DNA of 64,000 nucleotides from Acidobacteriota bacterium (GCA_947482665.1 CANKJK010000010.1:1-64000); one strand, 5' to 3'; numbered from the stretch's first letter, positions 43,917 through 55,204 are shown. The notes: a model not told the origin generated them from the sequence alone. A program made the numbers and translations.

Positions 43917-45287
43917 CTAAGAAGTGTCGCGCACGGGACGCACGGCAACGGCTACCGTCTCGACCTCTGCCGTATACGGAAACATGTCCACTGGCTGCAA
44001 TTTCGTAACAGAGAAGCCTCCGCGCTCGATGACACGGAGATCTCGCGCCAGACTCATCGGATCGCAGGAAACATACACAATGACTTCTGGGCGCAGGTGG
44101 AGAATCTGGGTGAGCGCGCTTTCGGAGGCACCAGCTCTGGGTGGGTCGAGCACCACCGCGCGGGCAGATGCCGGGCTGACGCGCCGGAGTCCCGCTTCCA
44201 CGGGGGCCGCCACAAAGAGGCAGCGGGCTGCCGGGATTCGATTTGCCTGACGGCTGGCGACGGCGTCCTGAATGGCGGTCTCGTTCGCCTCGATGCCCAG
44301 GACCTGGTTTCCGCGCTGAGCCAGCGGAAGGGCAAAGAGGCCTCCGCCGCAGTAGAGGTCGAGCACCGATGCCTCAGGCGGAATGTGACGCAGCACCTGC
44401 TGCACGAGAATGGCGGCTGCCGACCCGCTTGTCTGGAAGAACGCCCCCGGGGAGACAAGGTAGGTGACGTCTCCGATCCGCTCCTCCAGCCGGTCGGCGC
44501 CTGCCACGACCTTCGTCTGCGCACCCAGAATCATCGAGCCTCGGCCCGAGTGCACACTGGCGCTGACCGATACGACATCCGGGGCCGCGACGAGCGTCCG
44601 GCGTGTCAGTGCACGGAGTTGCCGCGACGGCTGGCCATCGGAGACCAGTGTGACCATGACCTTGCCGGTTGATTGACTGACTCGGGCAAGGAGCCCCCGC
44701 AATCCGAGCGTTGGGCCTGCAGCCGCTGCCGCTTCGCCAAAGCGGAAGGCGACCTCGTTGGCCTCGGGCGCCTGTACGGGACATTCCACGACGGGAAGAA
44801 CGTGGCGAGAACCGCGAGCGAAGTGCCCCATGAACACGCGGCGTCCGCGAGGATCTGCTGAGAAAGCGAAGTGGGCTTTCTGCCGAAATCCCCACGGTGC
44901 GCTGGGAGTCGGGGCAAGTGTCGGTAACGTGTCAGGGGGGCGGCGTAGCGTCCTCGCCGCGGCGTCGTGCACCAGCGCCTGCTTGAGCTGAAGCTGCCGC
45001 GGATACGCGATGTGCTGCCAGGCGCAGCCCCCGCAGGTCGGGTGGGCGTCGCCACCAAAATGGCGGCACCGCCCCGCGACCCGATCCGGAGAGGGTTCCA
45101 GCACCTCAAGCAGCCGTGCCTGTGCCTCGTTCTCGTGGATGGGGCCGACGCGCACGACCACGCGCTCGCCGGGAATGGTGAACGGGATGGACACCCGCAC
45201 CCTCCCCATCATGGCTTCGCCGTCGCCATCCGGCCGGACGGCGACGACACGGAGTTCGACGGCGTCCGGCGTGCGGTGCGCAGGCAT
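43917..45287 (-). CDS. rlmD: 23S rRNA (uracil-5-)-methyltransferase RlmD/TrmA-family
   Basis: A 456-residue enzyme that makes 5-methyluridine in rRNA using AdoMet. The TRAM RNA-binding domain is at about 10-75 (MGRVRVSIPFTIPGERVVVRVG). The iron-sulfur cysteines are present: one in GRCRHFG, the pair in TCGGCAWQHI and one in VECPVQ. The methyltransferase core has LDLYCGGGLFALPLA (motif I), DPPRAGAS, and the nucleophile in VYVSCDPMSLARDL. Sequence cannot separate RlmD from RlmC-like or TrmA-like specificity with certainty; RlmD is the best fit because of the iron-sulfur and TRAM features. Encoded directly downstream of the FKBP gene (23-nt gap). Confidence 0.9.
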   Translation of the reverse strand: MPAHRTPDAVELRVVAVRPDGDGEAMMGRVRVSIPFTIPGERVVVRVGPIHENEAQARLLEVLEPSPDRVAGRCRHFGGDAHPTCGGCAWQHIAYPRQLQLKQALVHDAAARTLRRPPDTLPTLAPTPSAPWGFRQKAHFAFSADPRGRRVFMGHFARGSRHVLPVVECPVQAPEANEVAFRFGEAAAAAGPTLGLRGLLARVSQSTGKVMVTLVSDGQPSRQLRALTRRTLVAAPDVVSVSASVHSGRGSMILGAQTKVVAGADRLEERIGDVTYLVSPGAFFQTSGSAAAILVQQVLRHIPPEASVLDLYCGGGLFALPLAQRGNQVLGIEANETAIQDAVASRQANRIPAARCLFVAAPVEAGLRRVSPASARAVVLDPPRAGASESALTQILHLRPEVIVYVSCDPMSLARDLRVIERGGFSVTKLQPVDMFPYTAEVETVAVAVRPVRDTS

Positions 45288-45310
45288 GGACCCGGGCGAG
45301 CGTGGGGTGG

Positions 45311-45757
45311 TCAGCGGACGCCGAGCAGTTCCACGTCGAAGACCAGCGTCGCATTCGGCGGGATGACACCGCCGGCGCCACGCGGGCCGTAGCCGAGCTG
45401 GGAGGGAATCGTGAGCGTCCGGGTTCCCCCGATGCGCATGCCAACAACGCCGTCATCCCAGCCTTGAATGACTTCACCCGCGCCGAGTCGAAACGAAAAA
45501 GGCTCGTTGCGGTCGCGCGAGCTATCGAACTTCCGGCCGTGATGATCCGGGGCGGCCTCGTCGAACAGCCAGCCCGTGTAGTGGACGGTCACGGTCTGCC
45601 CTGCGGCGGCCTCCGCTCCGGTTCCCTGTTGAGTATCGACACGCTTCAGTTCGCCCATAGCCTGACCTCCGCAGCCTGCCGCCACCGCACAGGCGATGGC
45701 CAGACCGAACACCCAGTGATTCCTACTCGCCGATCGCACGACGGACGGCCTCGTCAT
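45311..45757 (-). CDS. FKBP-type peptidyl-prolyl cis-trans isomerase lipoprotein
   Basis: A 148-residue protein. A signal peptide ([16 protein letters not shown]) ends at lipobox VAAGC. The FKBP domain spans about 38-148 with the classic pocket residues in [51 protein letters not shown] and [25 protein letters not shown]. It accelerates proline isomerisation in the envelope, presumably as a folding helper. The gene starts inside the 3' end of ppiD (35-nt overlap), so the two envelope foldases are translationally linked. Confidence 0.93.
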   Translation of the reverse strand: MTRPSVVRSASRNHWVFGLAIACAVAAGCGGQAMGELKRVDTQQGTGAEAAAGQTVTVHYTGWLFDEAAPDHHGRKFDSSRDRNEPFSFRLGAGEVIQGWDDGVVGMRIGGTRTLTIPSQLGYGPRGAGGVIPPNATLVFDVELLGVR

Positions 45758-47651
45758 GGATCACGATCGCCATGCTCTGCTTGGCCTTGTTCATGTAGGC
45801 CGTGAAGAACTGGCCACGCTTCTCGTTCTCAAGCTCGCGCCGGAATGCGGCCTTGGCGCCGCCAAACTCCTCCGCCGACACATCATGCCGCTCCGCGACC
45901 CGGATCACCACGGCGCCGAGCGAGGTCTTCAGCGCATCACTGATGCCACTGGCCTGAAGGGCGAAGATAGCTTTTTCGACATCGGGCACCACGCCGACTT
46001 CCGGAATCGCCGTGCCGCGGGCGAGCAATTCCGTGTCCTTGATCGTTGCGCCTTCCGCCTTGGCTGCAGCCGCAAAATCTTTGGCCGACTTCAGCTTGGC
46101 GGCGAGTTCACCCGCGCGCTTCATCGCGAGGCCGGTGGCGCGTTCTGCCACGAGGTCGTCCTTGACGCGCGCCTTGACCTCATCGAGCGTCGGGAGCCGC
46201 GGTTCAACCTTGCCTGTCACGGTGAAGATGACCGGACCGCGGGGCGTGCCGACCACGGCGCTGATCTCGCCATCCTTCAACCGGAAGGCTTCCTGCACGG
46301 CCTGCGGAGCCGGGCCGATGCCGGGGATCGGCTCGTCCTTCGCGAAGGGCTGTGAGTCGGTCACGGTCAGACCGGCCTCCTTGGCCGCCTTGTCGAGGTC
46401 GGCCGCTGTCTTGATCTTGGCGGCGAGGCCCTTGGCCTGTTCAGTCACGGCCTGCTGCGCGTGCTCAAACTTCAGCTGCTCGGTGAGTTCGGCGCGCACG
46501 TCTGCGAGTGTCCGGGTCGCCGCCGGCTTCTTGTCGGTGAGCTTGATGATGTGGAAGCCGTAGGGGGTCTTGACCAGATCGCTGATCTGGCCGGCCTGCA
46601 TCTCAAACGCCACGGCTTCGAATTCCGGGACCATCCGGCCATGGCCGAAGTAGTCCAGATCGCCGCCGGTCGCCTTGTTGGCGTCGTCCTCCGAATACTG
46701 TTTGGCCAGAGCCGCGAAGTCGCCGCCGGACTTGACCTGCTTGAGGACCTGTTCGGCCTGCTGCCGGACCGTTGCCTCGTTCTTGCCCTCGGTCTTAAAC
46801 AGAATGTGGCTGGCCCGGATCTGTTCGGGTGTCGAGTATTGCTGGAGATTGTCGTTGTAGAGCTTCAGGATGTCCGCTTCCGGAACCGTTACCCGCGCCC
46901 GAGCCTGTGCGAAGTCCACCATCAGATAGCGGATCTTCCGCCGTTCCCCGATGCGATAGTCCTCTTTCTTGGCGTCGAACCGCGCGGAGATGTCCGCATC
47001 GGCGACCGTGACCTTGTCTCTGAAGGACTGCGAGGAGACGGAGACCACCTGAAGCTTCACCTTCTCGTTGCGCCGGCGATATTCGTGTTCGATATCGGTA
47101 TCCGGTGCGGTGATCCAGCCGGCCACCGCGGCACGCAGGCGGTCCGCCATCATCCCGTTGCGGAGTTCCGACTCGTAGTCGGACGGTGTGAGCGGCGGCC
47201 GCTGGGCGCGGAGGACCTGCGCGTACCGGCTCTGGCCCACGAAGACGCCGTTTTCCTGGAAGGCGGGAATGGCCAGAATCTGATGGGCGACTTCCTCGTC
47301 ACTCACCTTGATGCCCTGCCGCTCCGCTTCCGCCACGGCGGCGCGTTCATCGATCATTCCCTGGAGGATCTGTCGGTCCACGCCAAGTTGGCGGAGCATC
47401 TTCTCGTTCAGGGAGTCGCCATAGGCGCCCTGGTAGGCCTGCAGCTGAATCTGATAGCGCCTCCGGAACTGCGCGGCGGTCACGTCGTGACCCTCAACGC
47501 TGGCGACGACCTCCGTGGAATTGGCTGGCGCGGCCGACGTCTGGTTGCGGAGAAAATCCGGGATGTAGAACAGGACAAACGTCAGCACGACGAGCGCGAG
47601 GCTCCACTTGAGCCAGTTCTTGTGCTGCCGCATCCGGTCGAGCATGGTCAT
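45723..47651 (-). CDS. ppiD: PpiD/SurA-type periplasmic peptidyl-prolyl isomerase chaperone
   Basis: A 642-residue protein anchored by an N-terminal transmembrane helix ([21 protein letters not shown]). The SurA_N chaperone helices follow ([26 protein letters not shown]), and a parvulin rotamase domain at about 260-370 has [14 protein letters not shown]...[15 protein letters not shown] second, weaker SurA_N/parvulin-like half continues to the end. It helps exported and outer-membrane proteins fold at the periplasmic face of the inner membrane. ATG 47651 was chosen because GGAAGGAT lies eight bases upstream; ATG 47645 is an alternative. Confidence 0.9.
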   Translation of the reverse strand: MTMLDRMRQHKNWLKWSLALVVLTFVLFYIPDFLRNQTSAAPANSTEVVASVEGHDVTAAQFRRRYQIQLQAYQGAYGDSLNEKMLRQLGVDRQILQGMIDERAAVAEAERQGIKVSDEEVAHQILAIPAFQENGVFVGQSRYAQVLRAQRPPLTPSDYESELRNGMMADRLRAAVAGWITAPDTDIEHEYRRRNEKVKLQVVSVSSQSFRDKVTVADADISARFDAKKEDYRIGERRKIRYLMVDFAQARARVTVPEADILKLYNDNLQQYSTPEQIRASHILFKTEGKNEATVRQQAEQVLKQVKSGGDFAALAKQYSEDDANKATGGDLDYFGHGRMVPEFEAVAFEMQAGQISDLVKTPYGFHIIKLTDKKPAATRTLADVRAELTEQLKFEHAQQAVTEQAKGLAAKIKTAADLDKAAKEAGLTVTDSQPFAKDEPIPGIGPAPQAVQEAFRLKDGEISAVVGTPRGPVIFTVTGKVEPRLPTLDEVKARVKDDLVAERATGLAMKRAGELAAKLKSAKDFAAAAKAEGATIKDTELLARGTAIPEVGVVPDVEKAIFALQASGISDALKTSLGAVVIRVAERHDVSAEEFGGAKAAFRRELENEKRGQFFTAYMNKAKQSMAIVIHDEAVRRAIGE

Positions 47652-47700
47652 GGGTCGAATCCTTCCGATTCCGGGCCGCGAGACGCGCCCGGTCAAACCG

Positions 47701-47720
47701 TCTCCTCGAAGACGAGGAGA
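47701..47720. repeat. 8-bp perfect hairpin between the ppiD and mreB promoters
   Basis: TCTCCTCG, loop AAGA, CGAGGAGA. With one bulged A the stem extends outward by CCG/CGG. It would lie in the ppiD 5' leader if transcription starts near 47722. Confidence 0.45.
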
Positions 47721-47808
47721 ACGGGTGATCGTACGCTAGCCTCCTCGCCGTCGCAACCCAGGGCCCGAATCGGCCCCAGAACGGCTCGGGGCGTCCAGCA
47801 CCGTGTGC

Positions 47809-47814
47809 TATAGT
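47809..47814 (+). promoter_or_regulatory. mreB promoter, extended -10 TGCTATAGT
   Basis: TG-C-TATAGT, one base from the consensus extended -10 and parallel to the rpmE promoter (TGCTATAAT). It leads to a long leader before the TTG start of mreB. No -35 match is evident. Confidence 0.5.
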
Positions 47815-47852
47815 CGAGCCGCCGGTCTACCGGCACCCCTGTTCCCTCCTGA

Positions 47853-49058
<1,206 letters not shown>

Positions 49059-49064
49059 GTCGGC

Positions 49065-49907
49065 GTGGCGATTCTGGACCTGCGCCGGCGAAACGGGTTC
49101 CTGTTCGGTGCCCTGACGCTGGTGCACGTGCTCCTCATTTCCGCGCAGGTCACGACGCGGTCCGGTCTGCCGTTGGTCGCCCAGGTGGCGTTTGGCCTGT
49201 TCGCCGACGTCCAACGCGTGGCGTCAGCGGCCACCCGAGGTGTCGGTGGCGCGTGGAGCCGGTATGTGGACCTCCGCCAGGTGCGCACCGAGAACCTGCG
49301 TCTCAGAAGTGAACTCGGCGATCTCCGGGTGCAGTTGCAGCAGCAACAGGCGCTGGCCTCGCGCGCCTCAGAACTCCAGTCCGTGCTTCAGTTGCGTGAC
49401 GCGACGACGTTGCCGACTGCGGCTGCCACCATCATCGGCGGCAGTTCCAGCCCGGAATTCAGGACCGTGACCATCGACCGCGGCCGGTTGGACCAGGTGG
49501 GACCCGACATGCCCGTCATCGCGCCGGCGGGAGTGGTCGGCCGCGTCATCCGGACCGCTGCGCGCGCCTCCAAAGTCCAGTTGCTCATCGACCGCAACGC
49601 GGCTGCAGGCGTGCTCATCGAGCGCTCGCGAGCGCAGGGCGTGGCCGTCGGGCTGGGCGGAGACCGCCTCCGAATGGATTTCGTGGCCGGTTCGGCGGAT
49701 GTCAGCGCCGGTGATCGGGTGCTCACATCGGGGATCGACGGCATTTATCCCAAGGGACTCGTCGTAGGCCAGGTGGAGTCCGTGGCCCGGGAAGGCGGCA
49801 CGCTGGGCGCCATCCAGATCCGGCCGGCGGTGGACTTCAGCCGTCTGGAAGATGTGCTGGTTGTGACAGGCGGTCTGGCTCCATCCGAGAGCGGAGAGGC
49901 CCCGTGA
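49065..49907 (+). CDS. mreC: Rod shape-determining protein MreC
   Basis: A 280-residue bitopic protein: a transmembrane helix near residues 13-29 (FGALTLVHVLLISAQV), a coiled-coil (about 60-105; VRTENLRLRSELGDLRVQLQQQQ), then the beta-rich periplasmic domain (SSPEFRTVTIDRGRLDQVGPDMPVIAPAGVVGRVI) typical of MreC. It links MreB filaments to penicillin-binding proteins. GTG start 6 nt after mreB; its end overlaps mreD by 4 nt. Confidence 0.95.
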   Translation: MAILDLRRRNGFLFGALTLVHVLLISAQVTTRSGLPLVAQVAFGLFADVQRVASAATRGVGGAWSRYVDLRQVRTENLRLRSELGDLRVQLQQQQALASRASELQSVLQLRDATTLPTAAATIIGGSSSPEFRTVTIDRGRLDQVGPDMPVIAPAGVVGRVIRTAARASKVQLLIDRNAAAGVLIERSRAQGVAVGLGGDRLRMDFVAGSADVSAGDRVLTSGIDGIYPKGLVVGQVESVAREGGTLGAIQIRPAVDFSRLEDVLVVTGGLAPSESGEAP

Positions 49908-50422
49908 AGCCCGCTGTGGCGCTGTTCGCGGTGGCGGTCTCGCTCGTGCTCCAGACGACACTCGGCCGCCTCACCGTGGGGGGGACGGTGGCCGTGGACC
50001 TCACCCTCGTCGTCGTGACCTATCTGGCGCTGATCTGGGGGCCAACCGCGGGGATCCTGACGGGGGCTGCGGCGGGTCTGCTCCAGGACACGCTCGCCAG
50101 CGGCGTGGTCGGGGTGGGCGGGCTCGCCAAGTCGCTGGTCGGGTATCTTGCAGGGGTGGTGGCGCAGCAGTTCATCTTGACGGCGCCGGTGCCGCGGCTG
50201 GTGATCTTCATGGGAGCGACGGCGGTTCATGCCGCCGTGTTCATGGGGCTCTACATGCTGCTCGGGCTGCGTACGTTCTCCTCGCCCCTGGGATCCGTGT
50301 CTGTGCAGGCGGTCGGCAACGGCCTCGTCGGGCTGACGCTCTTTCTGGTCGCTGAGCACGTGCCAGCCATGCTGGACCGCCGGCGGTCGCAGCGACATAG
50401 CCGGCGTCGCCCGGCGCGGTAA
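49904..50422 (+). CDS. mreD: Rod shape-determining protein MreD
   Basis: A 172-residue small integral membrane protein with about five transmembrane segments (VALFAVAVSLVLQTTL, VDLTLVVVTYLALIWG and others) and the characteristic GPTAGILTGAAAGLLQDTLASGVVGVGGLAKSLVGYLAG. It stabilises the MreBCD complex. GTG start overlapping mreC (GTGA). The C-terminus is strongly basic (DRRRSQRHSRRRPAR). Confidence 0.92.
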   Translation: MKPAVALFAVAVSLVLQTTLGRLTVGGTVAVDLTLVVVTYLALIWGPTAGILTGAAAGLLQDTLASGVVGVGGLAKSLVGYLAGVVAQQFILTAPVPRLVIFMGATAVHAAVFMGLYMLLGLRTFSSPLGSVSVQAVGNGLVGLTLFLVAEHVPAMLDRRRSQRHSRRRPAR

Positions 50423-50431
50423 GGGCGAATC

Positions 50432-52375
50432 ATGTCTGTGCCTGGCGACACCAAGCAGCGCGTTGCGGCCAAGCTGACGGCCATTCAAATCGGCGTGGCG
50501 CTCCTGTTTGGCGTGCTTGCCGTCGGCTTCTGGTATCTCCAGGTGGTCCAGCACGCCCGCTTCGAGGAACTGGCCGAGAACAACCACCAGCGGCGTCTGG
50601 CGCTGCGCGCACCCCGAGGCGTGCTCTACGACCGCAATGGCCGGGTCCTGGTGGAAAACCGCGAGTCATTCTCCATTTCGATCGTCCGGGAGCACAGCCG
50701 CGATCTGGAACGCACCATCGCGCTGCTCGCCCGTGTGCTCGGGCTCGAGGCGGCCCACGTGCGGGAACTGGTGGATCGCCACCGCCGTGAGCCGGCCTAC
50801 CAGCCGATCGTGGTGGTCGATGATGCGTCGCTGGCGCAGGTGGCCGCGGTGACGGCCAGGCGGCTCGACTTTGAATTGCCGGACGTCGTGGTCGAGCGCG
50901 TACCTGCGCGCCGATATCCCACCGAATCACTGGCGGCGCATCTGTTCGGCTATGTGGGAGAGGCCACCGACGTGCTGGCAGGGCTGGCCAGTGGCGCCAT
51001 CGTGGGGCAGTCCGGCGTCGAGAAGGCGTACAACCGCGATCTCATGGGGACCGACGGCGCGAAGCTGGTGGTCGTCAACAGCGTGGGACGGGAGATGCGG
51101 ACGTTGGACGAAGTGCCTCCGGTCGGCGGCAAGCGTCTGCAGCTGACGATCGACTTCGACGTGCAGAAGGCCGTCGAGGACGCGTTCAAGGCGAGTGGCT
51201 TCAATGGCGCCGCCGTGTTCCTTGAACCCTCCTCCGGTGAGGTGCTGGCGTTTGCGAGCGTGCCAGGCTACGACCCGAACGCGTTCGCCTCGGGCATCAA
51301 TCGCGCGACCTGGTCGGCGCTGAATGGCGATCAAATGAAGCCGCTCCAGAACAGGGCCATTCAGGGGCGGTACTCCCCGGGATCCACGTTCAAGATGGCG
51401 GTGGCCCTCGCCGCCCTCGAGGAAGGCGTCGTCACACCAGAGCAGACGGTTCACTGCTCGGGCGGCGCCAACTTCTACGGCCGGGTGTTCAAGTGCTGGA
51501 AGAAGGGCGGTCACGGCTCCGTCGACCTGCGCCACGCCATCGAGGATTCCTGCGACGTCTACTTCTACACGGTCGGGAACATGCTCGGTGTGGACCGCAT
51601 CAACAAGTGGGCGACACTCCTCGGCCTCGGGGTGCGAAGTGGAATCGACCTGCCGAACGAGGTGCAGGGCCTGGTGCCGTCCACTGAGTGGAAGCGCGAG
51701 AAGCTCAAGGAGAAGTGGTACGCCGGCGAGACCATCTCCGTCTCGATTGGCCAGGGGCAGGTCTCGGTGACGCCCATCTCCCTGGCTGTGTATATGGCTA
51801 CGTTGGCCAACGGCGGTACGCGGGTCACGCCTCATGTCGTGCGGGCCGTGGACGACGGCACGGGGTGGCGGCCCCTGCCTGCGCCTGCCCCGCAGTCCGT
51901 GGCGACGCTGAATCCTGAAAAGCTGCAGGCGATCCGGGATGGCCTCTGGATGGTGGTCAACGGGGGCGGGACCGGGAAGCGGGCCCGGATTGAAGGGAAG
52001 GATGTGGCCGGCAAGACCGGCACGGCCCAGGTCATCTCCAACGAGGGCCGTCTGGCCGCGAGGAGCACGCGCGACCTGCACGATCACGGCTGGTTTTCCT
52101 TCTTCGCTCCGAGAGACAATCCACAGATTGCGGGAGTGGTCTTTCTGGAGCATGGGTATCACAGCGCCAACGCCGCGTCGGTTGCGCATCACGCGCTGGA
52201 CACCTTCTTCGCGAAGAAGGATGGCCGGCCGCTGCCACCCCCGCCGACCCGTGAGGATTTGAGGTTGGATCTGTCCGACCCGATGGACCGTCGCGTGCCC
52301 GCTGCGGCCCCCGTGGCAGGTCAGCAGGCGGGGCGCGTGCCTCCGGCCGTGGCGGTCTCAGCCCGGGCTGACTGA
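50432..52375 (+). CDS. mrdA: Penicillin-binding protein 2 (elongation transpeptidase)
   Basis: A 647-residue class B transpeptidase with an N-terminal membrane helix (IQIGVALLFGVLAVGFWYLQ). The PBP dimer domain (APRGVLYDRNGRVLVENRESFSISI) is followed by the catalytic domain: nucleophile Ser318 with Lys321 in SPGSTFKM, a second motif SCDVYFYTVGN typical of PBP2, and KTG at 528-530 (VAGKTGTAQ). It crosslinks peptidoglycan during elongation, working with RodA encoded next. ATG 50432 lies 9 nt after mreD. Confidence 0.96.
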   Translation: MSVPGDTKQRVAAKLTAIQIGVALLFGVLAVGFWYLQVVQHARFEELAENNHQRRLALRAPRGVLYDRNGRVLVENRESFSISIVREHSRDLERTIALLARVLGLEAAHVRELVDRHRREPAYQPIVVVDDASLAQVAAVTARRLDFELPDVVVERVPARRYPTESLAAHLFGYVGEATDVLAGLASGAIVGQSGVEKAYNRDLMGTDGAKLVVVNSVGREMRTLDEVPPVGGKRLQLTIDFDVQKAVEDAFKASGFNGAAVFLEPSSGEVLAFASVPGYDPNAFASGINRATWSALNGDQMKPLQNRAIQGRYSPGSTFKMAVALAALEEGVVTPEQTVHCSGGANFYGRVFKCWKKGGHGSVDLRHAIEDSCDVYFYTVGNMLGVDRINKWATLLGLGVRSGIDLPNEVQGLVPSTEWKREKLKEKWYAGETISVSIGQGQVSVTPISLAVYMATLANGGTRVTPHVVRAVDDGTGWRPLPAPAPQSVATLNPEKLQAIRDGLWMVVNGGGTGKRARIEGKDVAGKTGTAQVISNEGRLAARSTRDLHDHGWFSFFAPRDNPQIAGVVFLEHGYHSANAASVAHHALDTFFAKKDGRPLPPPPTREDLRLDLSDPMDRRVPAAAPVAGQQAGRVPPAVAVSARAD

Positions 52376-52378
52376 CAG

Positions 52379-53464
52379 ATGTTTGAACGACGCCTGTACC
52401 GACACATCGACTGGGCCATGGTGGTGGCGCTGGTCGCGCTGTGCCTGATCGGGCTGGCGATGATCTATAGCGCGAGTGGCGGACCCACGCGCGTGTACAC
52501 CACGCAAATCTACGGGATTGTTCTGGGGCTGGTCGCCTTTACGCTGTGTCTCAGCGTGGACTACCGGTCGCTCGCCGACAAGTCGCACTGGGTCTACTTC
52601 GGCGTGGTCGTGCTGCTGGCCTATGTGCTGCTGTTTGGCGCGGTGCGCGGCGGGTCGAGGCGGTGGATCGATCTGCGCCTCTTTAATCTGCAGCCGTCCG
52701 AGTTCGCCAAAGCGGCGCTGGCGTTGATGCTCGCGAAGCACTTCGGTGAGGGCCGCCAGGGCCCCGCAGCGCGCACGGACCTGCTGATTGGCGGGGCGAT
52801 CACGTTGGTGCCCCTGCTCATCATCGCCCGGCAACCCGATCTGGGCACGGCGGTCACGCTCGTGCCGGTGTTCTTCGCGGTGGCGTACCTGGCGGGCATG
52901 CCTCTGCGCATCTTCGGCATCCTGGCCATGGTGGGCGTGCTCCTGGCCCCCGTCGCCTGGAAATTTGCACTGCGGGACTATCAGAAAGAACGCATTTCGA
53001 CGTTCCTCGATCCATCGCAGGACGCCAAGGGGGCCGGATATCAGCAGATCCAGGCCCGTATTACCGTGGGGTCCGGGGGGTTGTGGGGCAAGGGGTTTAC
53101 GAAGGGCACGCAGGGGCAACTGCGGTTCCTGCCCGTGGCACACAATGACTTCATCTTCTCGGTGCTGGCCGAGGAGCACGGGTTTGCGGGCGTCCTGGTG
53201 GCGCTGGGGTTGTATCTGTTTGTGATCGTCCGAGGGATTGAGGCGGCTCGGCTGGCGAAGGACCGGCTGGGCGCCTACCTGGTGCTGGGGGTGCTTGCCG
53301 CCTTCACCTTCCAGGTGGTCTATAACGTCACGATGTCGGCCGGCCTTGCGCCGGTGAAGGGTTTGACGCTGCCGCTGATGAGCTACGGCGGGTCCTCCAT
53401 GATTGCCACGATGGCGGGATTCGGCCTGATTCTCAACGTGCGGATGCGCCGGTTTACCAACTAG
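52379..53464 (+). CDS. mrdB: Rod shape protein RodA, SEDS peptidoglycan glycosyltransferase
   Basis: A 361-residue SEDS protein with ten predicted transmembrane segments. Landmarks include RRWIDLRLFNLQPSEFAKAALALMLA, IARQPDLGTAVTLVPVF (the essential Asp of SEDS enzymes), GLWGKGFTKGTQGQLRFLPVAHNDFIFSVLAEEHGF and LPLMSYGGSSMIATM. It polymerises glycan strands from lipid II, paired with PBP2. The ATG is three nt after the mrdA stop. A hairpin directly after its stop probably ends the operon. Confidence 0.96.
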   Translation: MFERRLYRHIDWAMVVALVALCLIGLAMIYSASGGPTRVYTTQIYGIVLGLVAFTLCLSVDYRSLADKSHWVYFGVVVLLAYVLLFGAVRGGSRRWIDLRLFNLQPSEFAKAALALMLAKHFGEGRQGPAARTDLLIGGAITLVPLLIIARQPDLGTAVTLVPVFFAVAYLAGMPLRIFGILAMVGVLLAPVAWKFALRDYQKERISTFLDPSQDAKGAGYQQIQARITVGSGGLWGKGFTKGTQGQLRFLPVAHNDFIFSVLAEEHGFAGVLVALGLYLFVIVRGIEAARLAKDRLGAYLVLGVLAAFTFQVVYNVTMSAGLAPVKGLTLPLMSYGGSSMIATMAGFGLILNVRMRRFTN

Positions 53465-53465
53465 C

Positions 53466-53482
53466 CGCCCGGAATCCGGGCG
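53466..53482 (+). terminator. Terminator-like hairpin after mrdB
   Basis: Perfect 7-bp stem CGCCCGG / CCGGGCG with loop AAT, starting two nt after the TAG of mrdB. No U-tract follows. Confidence 0.45.
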
Positions 53483-53633
53483 CACTTGATGACGGTGTGG
53501 CGTGATGACGCCGGCACCGCCTCTGCCTTCCTGCCACGCGCGGCCCGTGCCGGTGCGTGGCGGGCGTCCCCGATGCGGGATGCCGGGCGAGGCGGCCGGG
53601 CGGACGGCGCGCCACCCGCTGGAGCAGCGGGCA

Positions 53634-55199
53634 ATGAACAAGGAGATGATCGTCTCCTCTACGCCTCACGAAACGCGGGTCGCCATTCTTGAGGACGACC
53701 ACGTCGCCGAAATCTTTATCGAGCGGGAACGGCACCGCGGCGTCGTCGGCAATCTCTACAAGGGCCGCGTATCGAAGGTCCTTCCAGGGATGCAGTGTGC
53801 CTTCGTGGATCTGGGGCTGGAGCGCGATGGCTTCCTCTACGTCTCGGACGTGGTGGACGCCGCCGAGCAGTTCGCCGGGTTCGAGACCGACGACGATGAC
53901 GCGCACGCCCAGCCCGCGGCCGGCGGCCGGGCCCAGGGCGGCCGGGGTCCGCGGCGCGACAAACAGAGCGCGCCCGAGGTCAAGATCGAAGACCTCGTCA
54001 AGGAAGGCCAGGACATCATCGTGCAGGTGGCGAAGGAGCCCATTGGCACGAAGGGCGCCCGGTTGACCTCGCACGCGACCATGCCAGGGCGGTTCCTGGT
54101 GTTCATGCCGACGGTGAATCACGTCGGCGTGTCCCGCAAGATCGACAGCCGCGAGGAGCGCACTCGGCTACGCGGTATCGTCCGCGAGTTCCGCGAACAG
54201 CATGGCTTCCAGGGCGGCGTCATCATCCGGACGGCGGCCGGCGGCCGCTCGAAGGAGGACATCGTCGCGGACCTCAGCTATTTCCACAAGACGTGGACGG
54301 AGATTCGAGAGAAGTCCGACTCCTCCCGTGCGCCGGCCGTGGTGTATCGCGAGCAGAGCCTGGTGGCCAAGCTCCTGCGGGATCTGTTGACGGAGGACTT
54401 CACCGCGATTCGCATCGACGACCCGGCCGAGCACCGCCGTATCGTGGAACTCGTGGAGCGGATCATGCCGGCCCTGGCCTCACGCGTGAAGCTCTATGAG
54501 AAGGAGTTTCCGATCTTCGAGGAATACGGCGTCCAGGCCGAGATCGACAAGGCGCTCCGCAGCAAGGTCTGGTTAAAGTCCGGCGGCTCGATTGTCATCA
54601 ACCAGACGGAAGCGCTGGTGGCCATCGACGTCAACACGGGCCGCTACGTCGGCAAGAAGACCGCCGGCCGCCTCGAGGACACGATTCTCAAGACCAATCT
54701 GGAAGCCGCGAAGGAGATCGTGCGGCAGATCCGGCTGCGCGACCTCGGCGGCATCGTCGTCTGTGACTTCATCGACATGGACGAAAAGAAGAATCGTCAG
54801 AAAGTCTTCCAGATCGTCGAGCAGGAGCTGCGGCGGGATCGGTCGCCGTCCAAGGCCCTGCAGGTGTCGGACTTCGGCCTCGTCATCATCACGCGCAAGC
54901 GCGTGAAGCAGAGCCTCGAGCGCGTCCTCACGGATCCGTGCCCGTATTGCGCCGGTGCGGCCGTGATCAAGTCCAGCACCACCATCTGCTACGACATCCT
55001 CACCGAGGTCCGGAAGATTGGCGGCGACCTGGAGGGGCAGAGCCTGGTGCTCCGGGTCAATCCGGATATCGCGCGGGCGCTCAAGGACGAAGAGCGGGTC
55101 GTGATGAAGGAGATCCGTCAGGCGGTCGGGCGCGACGTGACCGTGCGGCCTGATGCCTTCCTGCATCACGAGCAGTTCGACGTGATGGCCATCGGGTAG
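53634..55199 (+). CDS. rng: Ribonuclease G/E family endoribonuclease
   Basis: A 521-residue RNase of RNase G length without the RNase E C-terminal scaffold. The S1-like domain (about 35-130; GNLYKGRVSKVLPGMQCAFVDLGLERDGFLYVSDV) is interrupted by an acidic then glycine/arginine-rich insert (about residues 85-118). The catalytic aspartates are in LVAIDVNTGRYVG and VCDFIDMDEKKNR, and the zinc-link is CPYC. It processes rRNA 5' ends and degrades mRNA. ATG 53634 was chosen: GGAG lies nine bases upstream and the frame open further upstream has no family similarity. Confidence 0.94.
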   Translation: MNKEMIVSSTPHETRVAILEDDHVAEIFIERERHRGVVGNLYKGRVSKVLPGMQCAFVDLGLERDGFLYVSDVVDAAEQFAGFETDDDDAHAQPAAGGRAQGGRGPRRDKQSAPEVKIEDLVKEGQDIIVQVAKEPIGTKGARLTSHATMPGRFLVFMPTVNHVGVSRKIDSREERTRLRGIVREFREQHGFQGGVIIRTAAGGRSKEDIVADLSYFHKTWTEIREKSDSSRAPAVVYREQSLVAKLLRDLLTEDFTAIRIDDPAEHRRIVELVERIMPALASRVKLYEKEFPIFEEYGVQAEIDKALRSKVWLKSGGSIVINQTEALVAIDVNTGRYVGKKTAGRLEDTILKTNLEAAKEIVRQIRLRDLGGIVVCDFIDMDEKKNRQKVFQIVEQELRRDRSPSKALQVSDFGLVIITRKRVKQSLERVLTDPCPYCAGAAVIKSSTTICYDILTEVRKIGGDLEGQSLVLRVNPDIARALKDEERVVMKEIRQAVGRDVTVRPDAFLHHEQFDVMAIG

Positions 55200-55204
55200 G
55201 CCGC

